Below are positions 58,458-64,000 of a stretch of 64,000 nt of DNA, piece after piece. The notes below the pieces were generated by a model. That model was not told the origin of the DNA and made no database searches. It worked only from the letters and a program-made list of their open reading frames with translations. The stretch comes from Chloroflexota bacterium (lineage in GTDB: Bacteria > Chloroflexota > Ktedonobacteria > Ktedonobacterales > Ktedonobacteraceae): positions 13,361 through 77,360 of the forward strand of contig CADDZH010000009.1 in assembly GCA_902812455.1 (NCBI GenBank). The letters run 5' to 3'. Numbering within the stretch: position 1 is the first letter of the stretch; each line of letters starts with the position of its first letter. The position numbers and the translations under genes were made by a program.

Positions 58458-59890
58458 CAACCACATCGTATGAGCGTGTTGACCAGGCAGTTGAGCAAGC
58501 TAGTCCAGCGATCAAACGCATTGTTAGCGAAGTGTGGCAGCTCGCCGAGCTATCGCTGCAAGAGGTCAAATCGGCGCAACTGCTGATCAATATTTTGCGG
58601 GAACATGGCTTCACGATCACCAGCACGGGTACGGCTGGAGTCCCAACGGCCTTCATCGCTGAGTATGGCTCCGGGTCGCCCATCCTCGGCTTCCTGGCTG
58701 AATACGATGCGCTGCCAGGCCTCGGCAACGAGCCGGTACCCTATCGAGAGCCGCGCAAAGATGGCAACACGAGCGGCCACGGCTGCGGGCACAACCTGCT
58801 AGGGGCAGCGTGTGTTGGGGCAGCCATCGCCCTGAAGCAGGTGATGGCCGAACAACACATTCCGGGCACCATTCGTGTCTATGGCTGCGCCGCCGAGGAG
58901 ACCGAAGGAGCCAAGGTCTACATGGCTCGCGCCGGACTGTTCAAAGACCTGGATGTCGCGCTACACTGGCATCCCGGCCCGCTGGCCAGGGTCTCCAACT
59001 TCAAATCGACGGCCGTCGACCAGTTGCAGATCGAGTTCTCTGGCAAAGCCGCTCACGCCGCAGCGGCGCCCTGGCAGGGACGTAGCGCTCTGCATGCCGC
59101 GGAACTCTTCGCCCATGGCATCAACCTGATGCGCGAGCATATCGAGCCGTCAGCGCGACTCCATTACGTCTACGAGAGCGCAGGAATGGCCCCGAATGTC
59201 ATACCAGATTACGCCAGGCTGCGCCTGTATGTGCGCGACAAGGACCGGGCACAAGTCGAGGCCTCGACCGCATGGATAAAGCAGATAGCCGAGGGCGCCG
59301 CCCTTGCGACGCAGACCACCTCAAAAGTACTGGTCTACACCGGCCTCTACGACCTCTTGCCGAACACTCCCCTGGCCGAATGCATGCAGGTCCATCTTGA
59401 ACGCGTTGGCGTCCCTGCGTATACCGAAGAGGAACAGGCCTTTGCGAGAGAGCTACAGCGAAACTTCGGCGTTGAGCCGGAGGGCATGACTTCAGAGACA
59501 CAGCCTCCACCTGATGAAAATAGCTCGATGGGCGCTTCGACGGATGTCGGGGATGTCAGTTGGAACGTGCCAACGATGGGCTGCGGTATGCCCACTGTCC
59601 CGCTCGGCATCGCCATGCATACCTGGGCGGCCACAGCGTGTCACGGCACGAGCATCGGGTTGAAAGGGGCGCTTCAGGCAGCCAGGGTACTCGCGGCAAC
59701 CGGCCTGGATATATTGACGGATGCCGGACTACGCCAGGCTGCTCGCGCTGACTTTGAGCGCCGCGTGAGCGGGCAGGCCTATGTCTCGCCGCTCTCGCCC
59801 GAAATGGAGCGGCCTCTGGGAATTCCTGACTGGCTCAGCAGTGACGTTTTGCAGGATGGGGCGCAAGATGTTATGGGGAGGCAGGCGTAA
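58454..59890 (+). CDS. M20-family amidohydrolase (AbgB-like)
   Basis: 478 residues. Zinc peptidase/amidohydrolase: FLAEYDALPGLGNE, HGCGHNLLGAACVGAAIALK, CAAEETEGAKVYMARAG with the catalytic Glu pair, ALHWHPG, and the dimerisation domain FSGKAAHAAAAPWQGRSALHA. A late DVGDVSWNVPTMG segment is typical of the AbgB (p-aminobenzoyl-glutamate hydrolase) branch; the true substrate is unknown. The start overlaps the preceding frame by four bases. It is convergent with the kinase gene, with about 20 bp overlap at the 3' ends. Confidence 0.88.
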   Translation: MTTTSYERVDQAVEQASPAIKRIVSEVWQLAELSLQEVKSAQLLINILREHGFTITSTGTAGVPTAFIAEYGSGSPILGFLAEYDALPGLGNEPVPYREPRKDGNTSGHGCGHNLLGAACVGAAIALKQVMAEQHIPGTIRVYGCAAEETEGAKVYMARAGLFKDLDVALHWHPGPLARVSNFKSTAVDQLQIEFSGKAAHAAAAPWQGRSALHAAELFAHGINLMREHIEPSARLHYVYESAGMAPNVIPDYARLRLYVRDKDRAQVEASTAWIKQIAEGAALATQTTSKVLVYTGLYDLLPNTPLAECMQVHLERVGVPAYTEEEQAFARELQRNFGVEPEGMTSETQPPPDENSSMGASTDVGDVSWNVPTMGCGMPTVPLGIAMHTWAATACHGTSIGLKGALQAARVLAATGLDILTDAGLRQAARADFERRVSGQAYVSPLSPEMERPLGIPDWLSSDVLQDGAQDVMGRQA

Positions 59891-61460
59891 TCTTCCAGGT
59901 GCCGTACTGCCCTGAACAATACCCGCTGCCATCGAGTGCGCAAAAGTTCCCTACAATAGCGCCGTTGGCCTCGACTGAGCCGGTAAATAGGAGCGCTGCA
60001 CGCCCTGTATTGTCCAGCACGATAAAGCGGACATGCCCGGACGTATCGACCGTTCCCGTAAACACGCCGCTGATCCGAGGACTGCTATTGACCGTGAAGG
60101 AACCGCTGATATTTCCCCCAGATTGCTGTATTCTAATGTTTGATACGTAGACCGTCTGGTTTTGCGGTGTATCGTACATGACGCCCTGGTACAATCCCGC
60201 TATATGTGGATAGCCCGGCGACGCAGGGGTAGGTACGGGTGTAGGAACAGCGGGAGGAGCCGCCGCAGGGGACGAAGCAGAAACGCTAGCAGTGGAAGTT
60301 ACCGCCGGCTCAGGACTGCCAATAGATGTAGGAGCAGGAGCAAGAACCCTGGCCCGCTTTGGCGAGGCTGGAAGAGCGGCGTGATCATTGCGCTGGCCTC
60401 CAGCGCCAGCGTAGGACAAGAATGCAGCGCCGATACCCAGGCCAATCACGAATCCTAATATAATAAGGATAAGCGCACCCAGGAGCCACGAGCGGCGGGT
60501 CGTGGGCCTCTTACCTGAAGCTGCCTGCGTCATGCCACTTTTCGCAAGCTGGCCGGTAGCAACGACTCGATGCCCTGGAACTGGTAGCAGAGCAGGTTTA
60601 ACCGCCGCCTGCTCCCTTGAGCCGGCATGCAGCGCCCGGCGAAACGCCTCCACTGTTGGGAAACGGGTATTTCTGTTAAGAGACAACCCGCGCTGTATAG
60701 CCTGTGATACAGCCCTCGGAACAGATGGTACTATCCAGTGTAGCGGGATGAGAGGATCAGCTCTTCCTTCGCTCAGCTCCATCATGCGATGCAGGGCATC
60801 GGCAGGGACCTGCCCGGCCAGCAGCGTGTAGAGGGTTGCAGCAAGCGCATAGATATCCGAACGTGGGCCTGTCCCTCGTGTGTATTGCTCCGGCGCGCTA
60901 TACCCGGCTGAACAATGCCGAACAGCGGTCGTCGTCCCTTCTGCTTCATACTTCTTGGCAATACCAAAATCAACAAGAGCAGGAGTACCACCTTTCGTTG
61001 GGACAATAATGTTTGCCGGTTTGATGTCCCGGTGGATAATAGGCGGGTCTTGACGATGTAAATAGGCAACAGCATCCATGATAGGCTCTACAATTGCCAG
61101 CGCTTGAGGCAGTGAAAACCGCTGACCCGGCTGCTGTTGTCGCAGCGTTTCCAGGTTTGGCCCCTCAACATAATTCATGAGCATATATGCTCGATGATGC
61201 TCGTCATCGCGAAACACACGAAAAACATGGGGCAAAGCCGGGTGTTCGAGCCGAGTCAACACTTCACACTCAAAGGCAAAGCTCTCAAGTTCTCGCTTAT
61301 CGGGATCAATTACCTCTTTGAGTGCAAAAAGGTTCCCCTGCTCCTCTCGATCCTTCACCAGGTAAACTGCGCTAAAACCACCGGTGCCAAGTACCTCTTC
61401 TACAACATAACGGCCTTCTATAATGGTACCGGTGGGAAAAGGAGACCTTACCTGCTGCAT
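59871..61460 (-). CDS. PknB-type Ser/Thr protein kinase, membrane-anchored
   Basis: 529 residues. The kinase domain (about 12-285) has GTGGFSAVY, the Lys in LFALKEV, IHRDIKPANI, VDFGIAKKY and SAPEQY. A juxtamembrane linker follows, one transmembrane helix (LLGALILIILGFVIGLGIGAAFL), a Pro/Ser/Thr-rich stalk, and an exported beta-rich domain (YQGVMYDTPQNQTVYVSNIRI ... SGSFTVNSS). It probably couples an outside signal to cytosolic phosphorylation and may be opposed by the PP2C at 45211. The start is ATG 61460 after GAGGTGCAGA; upstream in-frame starts lack ribosome sites. Confidence 0.9.
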   Translation of the reverse strand: MQQVRSPFPTGTIIEGRYVVEEVLGTGGFSAVYLVKDREEQGNLFALKEVIDPDKRELESFAFECEVLTRLEHPALPHVFRVFRDDEHHRAYMLMNYVEGPNLETLRQQQPGQRFSLPQALAIVEPIMDAVAYLHRQDPPIIHRDIKPANIIVPTKGGTPALVDFGIAKKYEAEGTTTAVRHCSAGYSAPEQYTRGTGPRSDIYALAATLYTLLAGQVPADALHRMMELSEGRADPLIPLHWIVPSVPRAVSQAIQRGLSLNRNTRFPTVEAFRRALHAGSREQAAVKPALLPVPGHRVVATGQLAKSGMTQAASGKRPTTRRSWLLGALILIILGFVIGLGIGAAFLSYAGAGGQRNDHAALPASPKRARVLAPAPTSIGSPEPAVTSTASVSASSPAAAPPAVPTPVPTPASPGYPHIAGLYQGVMYDTPQNQTVYVSNIRIQQSGGNISGSFTVNSSPRISGVFTGTVDTSGHVRFIVLDNTGRAALLFTGSVEANGAIVGNFCALDGSGYCSGQYGTWKITPASP

Positions 61461-61690
61461 TCTGCACCTCGAAAACTTCCCAGACTGCATGCTCATGTAA
61501 CAACTTCCTACACTTGCAAACCGCTTACGGAGGTTCACTTATATACACGCAGATGCATATAGAAGTAGATTAAGTTTCATTAGTCCGGCCTCTCAGCAAG
61601 GATAAGTTGCAATCTGCCAGAAAATGCCGTAGAATTATGTTCAGGCAGAACTCATAGGCGTCATCTTTTCCTAGCGTTGCTTGATCTAGC

Positions 61691-61710
61691 TTGCGGTAGC
61701 CTTACCGCAA
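61691..61710. terminator. Short hairpin in the kinase-DUF3311 intergenic region
   Basis: TTGCGGTA and TACCGCAA with a four-base loop. The rest of 61461-61758 shows no gene and no TGTGA array. Confidence 0.4.
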
Positions 61711-61758
61711 TAGTATCCCTCTTGTTCCGCACAAGAGGAAAAAGAAAGGAGAAACGTC

Positions 61759-61959
61759 ATGTTGACCCGTCCAAGAAGGAGAGCCACTCCCTGGCTCTTG
61801 CTCCTCCTGCTTATTCCTTTCGTTGCCCTGCTCTGGCCACCATTCTATAACTTTGACAAGCCAGAGTTCATCGGCATCCCGTTTTTCTACTGGTACCAGA
61901 TACTGTGGATCATTCTCGTTGCCATCTTGATGGCGATAGTCTACTTCCTGGGGGCCTGA
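61759..61959 (+). CDS. DUF3311 small membrane subunit
   Basis: 66 residues with two hydrophobic segments around PPFYNFDKPEFIGIPFFYWYQ, the DUF3311 signature. It is usually encoded just before a sodium:solute symporter, as here, and thought to be an accessory subunit. The ATG follows AAAGAAAGGAGAAACG. Gap to the symporter gene 110 bp. Confidence 0.85.
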   Translation: MLTRPRRRATPWLLLLLLIPFVALLWPPFYNFDKPEFIGIPFFYWYQILWIILVAILMAIVYFLGA

Positions 61960-62069
61960 ATGAAACGATAGCAGCCCGGTAGCTCATCCGGCATAAGTAT
62001 TTTGCAGGAGCTATCTGGCAGCAGGCATCTCGTTCCATCTGGCAAAGTATTTACGGAAAGGAGAAGCCA

Positions 62070-63665
62070 TTGAAACCCAATCTCAATCTGGTCTCTCTCA
62101 TTGTCTTCATTGTTTTCTTCGTACTCGTCACGGTCGTCGGTTTTATAGCCGCGCGCTGGCGGCGTGGCAACCTCGACCTGCTGAATGAATGGGGCCTGGC
62201 AGGGAGGCGCTTTGGCACCGTCGTCACATGGTTCCTGCTAGGCGGTGACCTCTACACGGCTTACACCTTCATCGCCGTACCCGCCGCCATGTTCGGCCTG
62301 GGCGCCCTGAATGGCTGGTTTGCTGTGCCTTACACCATTCTCGTCTTCCCGATCGTCTATGTGCTGATGCCCAGATTATGGACCGTGTGCAAGACGCGCG
62401 GCTATGTCACCGCCTCCGATTTTGTCAAGGCCCGCTTTGGCAGCGGCCTGCTTGCCCTGGCAATGGCCATTACCGGCATCGTAGCCACCTTACCTTACAT
62501 TGCCCTGCAAATGTTTGGTATCGAGGTCAGCCTTGCCGCGCTTGGTATCCCGCTGAACATCCATCTTGGTAGTGTGAGCTTTGACCTGCCTCTGCTCATT
62601 GCCTTCCTCATCCTGGCCGCCTATACCTATACCAGCGGGCTGCGCGCCCCGGCCATGATCGCTCTGGTCAAAGACATCATGATCTTGACCGTGATATTCG
62701 TGGCGATCATCTATATTCCCATTCACCTGGGCGGCTTCGGCCACATTTTCGCGGCAGTACACGCCAAAGCTGCAAAGTCTACCCCGAAGGCTCCTTTCTA
62801 CGAGTTCCTACCACCTAATCTGTTCCTGGCCTACACCACGCTGGCAGTGGGTTCTGCTCTTGCACTCTTCCTGTACCCGCACGCCATCACCAGCACATTG
62901 AGCAGTAGTAGCAGCGGGGTAGTCAAGCGCAACACCGCCCTGTTGCCCATCTATTCGCTGATGCTGGCCTTTATCGCCCTGCTTGGCTATATGGCTATCG
63001 CTGCAAAAGTCAACCCGCTCGCCGGATTCCAGGCCAACGGCTCGGTTCCAGCCCTCATCCTCCAACAGTTCCCGGACTGGTTCGCAGGCTTCGCCTTCGC
63101 CGCCATTGCCATCGGCGCGCTGGTGCCTGCTTCTGTGATGTCCATTGCGGCAGCTAACCTGTTCGCGCGCAATGTTTACAAGGAGTATCTGCACAGGAAT
63201 GCGAGCGATCGGGAAGAGTCGAGCGTCGCCAAGCTGGCCTCGTTCATCTTGAAGTTCGGTGCCGTGCTGTTCATCCTCTACATCCCAACGGCTGAGGTGA
63301 TCAACTACCAGCTCCTGGGCGGTATCTGGATCCTGCAAACGCTCCCTGCAGTCTTCCTGGGCCTGTTCACACGCTGGTTCAACCGCTGGGCGCTGCTAAT
63401 TGGCTGGATCGCAGCAGAGGTGGTAGGCACGATCATGTTCTTCAACGCGGGGCTTAAGACTGTCTTTACCCTTCATCTCGGCTCGCTTACCCTTATTGCC
63501 TATGCTGCTGTCTTCGCCCTGGTCGCCAATCTTATTCTCTCCATCGTGCTGACGCCGGTCTTCGACGCCATTGGCTTGAGGTCCGGCATGGATGAGACCA
63601 AGCCAGCCGATTACGTGGAACCGATTGCGGAGCCGAAGGAGGTGCTGCCAGAGGCGCTGGGATAA
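62070..63665 (+). CDS. Sodium:solute symporter (monocarboxylate/MctP-like)
   Basis: 531 residues, 13 or so hydrophobic segments. GLAGRRFGTVVTWFLLGGDLYTAYTFIAVPAAMFG near the N-terminus and the PHAITSTLSSSSSGVVKRNTALLPIYSL block are typical of SSSF-type monocarboxylate carriers preceded by DUF3311. Likely substrates are acetate, pyruvate or lactate. The start is TTG 62070 after AAAGGAG, the only well-placed codon. It lies outside the array zone. Confidence 0.87.
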   Translation: MKPNLNLVSLIVFIVFFVLVTVVGFIAARWRRGNLDLLNEWGLAGRRFGTVVTWFLLGGDLYTAYTFIAVPAAMFGLGALNGWFAVPYTILVFPIVYVLMPRLWTVCKTRGYVTASDFVKARFGSGLLALAMAITGIVATLPYIALQMFGIEVSLAALGIPLNIHLGSVSFDLPLLIAFLILAAYTYTSGLRAPAMIALVKDIMILTVIFVAIIYIPIHLGGFGHIFAAVHAKAAKSTPKAPFYEFLPPNLFLAYTTLAVGSALALFLYPHAITSTLSSSSSGVVKRNTALLPIYSLMLAFIALLGYMAIAAKVNPLAGFQANGSVPALILQQFPDWFAGFAFAAIAIGALVPASVMSIAAANLFARNVYKEYLHRNASDREESSVAKLASFILKFGAVLFILYIPTAEVINYQLLGGIWILQTLPAVFLGLFTRWFNRWALLIGWIAAEVVGTIMFFNAGLKTVFTLHLGSLTLIAYAAVFALVANLILSIVLTPVFDAIGLRSGMDETKPADYVEPIAEPKEVLPEALG

Positions 63666-64000
63666 CAGCGGTTCATCTACCCACAATATACAAGGGTTAT
63701 TGCAAGAATAGAGGTTCCAGGGCAGAGGAGGCCAGCGGAGCTCTGCTCTACCTCGTGCTGATTCCGAATTGAGGTTTTACAAGGGCGATCCTTGCAGTCG
63801 CCCTTGCTTGTCTTCGTGCACCGATTCGCCTTCCTATCGCATTCGCCTGCAAAGTCCAAAGGCCCACTCAAGCGCCGGAGGGGAGGGACGGGCGACCAGG
63901 ACAGGGACAAGTGTTTGTGGAGGCATGGTGTGTGCGAAGGGACGGACGGGCGACCATAAAGGCCCACCCAACCGCCCCGCATCCACCCTCGCCCCTACGA
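63666..64000. repeat. Dispersed GGGCGACC-type repeats at window edge
   Basis: No gene is seen. A hairpin GGGCGA/TCGCCC (63783-63803) and two related segments (AAAGGCCCACTCAAGCGCC near 63858, AAAGGCCCACCCAACCGCC near 63958), each associated with a GACGGGCGACC unit, recall the cassette at 8661-8741. Confidence 0.5.

Overview
The window is about 64 kb of chromosomal DNA from a moderately GC-rich, free-living bacterium. The gene families and dispersed GGGCGACC-type hairpin cassettes suggest a Chloroflexota member, possibly Ktedonobacteria. That assignment is inferred from gene content; no rRNA is present to test it.

Layout. 1-1.9 kb: accD-accA, followed by a tRNA-Leu. 2-5.2 kb: OsmC, a sulfide:quinone-oxidoreductase remnant, an ArsR regulator, DUF302, DUF2892, and an ECF sigma/anti-sigma pair. 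5.2-10 kb: PIG-L deacetylase, Zn alcohol dehydrogenase and universal stress proteins (USPs). 10-18.5 kb: rubrerythrin, small membrane proteins, an alpha/beta hydrolase, DoxX-like proteins, a broken ferritin-VIT1 gene and hypotheticals. 18.6-21.7 kb: acuB and an acuC-acuA fusion. 21.8-24.7 kb: a five-gene minus-strand operon of mostly membrane proteins. 25-28.6 kb: a ferredoxin/GltD-like oxidoreductase with two paralogous membrane proteins. 28.8-31.1 kb: a two-component system. 31.9-36.5 kb: pyruvate:ferredoxin oxidoreductase plus a DHODH-like protein. 36.7-46.1 kb: NnrS, a propeller lipoprotein, two cupredoxins, a CPBP protease, a PAS kinase and a PP2C phosphatase. 46.4-54.1 kb: MaoC-Pta fusion, a degraded P-type ATPase, USP remnants, murB, probable small RNA or peptide genes, PhoU and adk. 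54.4-56.1 kb: two DoxX proteins. 56.4-64 kb: a MITE-like element, MFS transporter, decayed Uma2, M20 peptidase, Ser/Thr kinase, and a DUF3311/mctP-type symporter.

Main result. Between about 2.08 and 56.2 kb I found 25 promoters with nearly the same geometry. Each has two direct-repeat pairs TGTGA-N6-TGTGA, with four boxes at offsets 0, 11, 32 and 43 (+/-1). The last box starts about 16 bp before a -10 hexamer, most often TATGCT, and no -35 is evident. The 11-bp direct repeat replacing the -35 is the layout expected for a PhoB/OmpR-family activator. The only OmpR-family regulator in the window, with its soluble histidine kinase, carries the same array in front of its own operon. The array precedes genes for OsmC, alcohol dehydrogenase, USPs, rubrerythrin, acuB/acuCA, PFOR and its partner oxidoreductase, cupredoxins, MaoC-Pta, PP2C, PhoU, adenylate kinase and two DoxX proteins, and also two leftward promoters with no ordinary gene behind them. 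The content resembles a low-oxygen, energy-limitation or dormancy regulon (compare mycobacterial DosR), but with a different regulator family and site. No array was found before 2.08 kb or after 56.2 kb, so the set looks like a physically clustered regulon island.

Several genes in the island are damaged in simple ways: an in-frame TAG in a double USP, an in-frame TGA in ferritin-VIT1, a domain deletion plus one-base frameshift in a P-type ATPase, and fragments of SQR, USP and a hydrolase. This suggests active gene turnover under a conserved promoter type.
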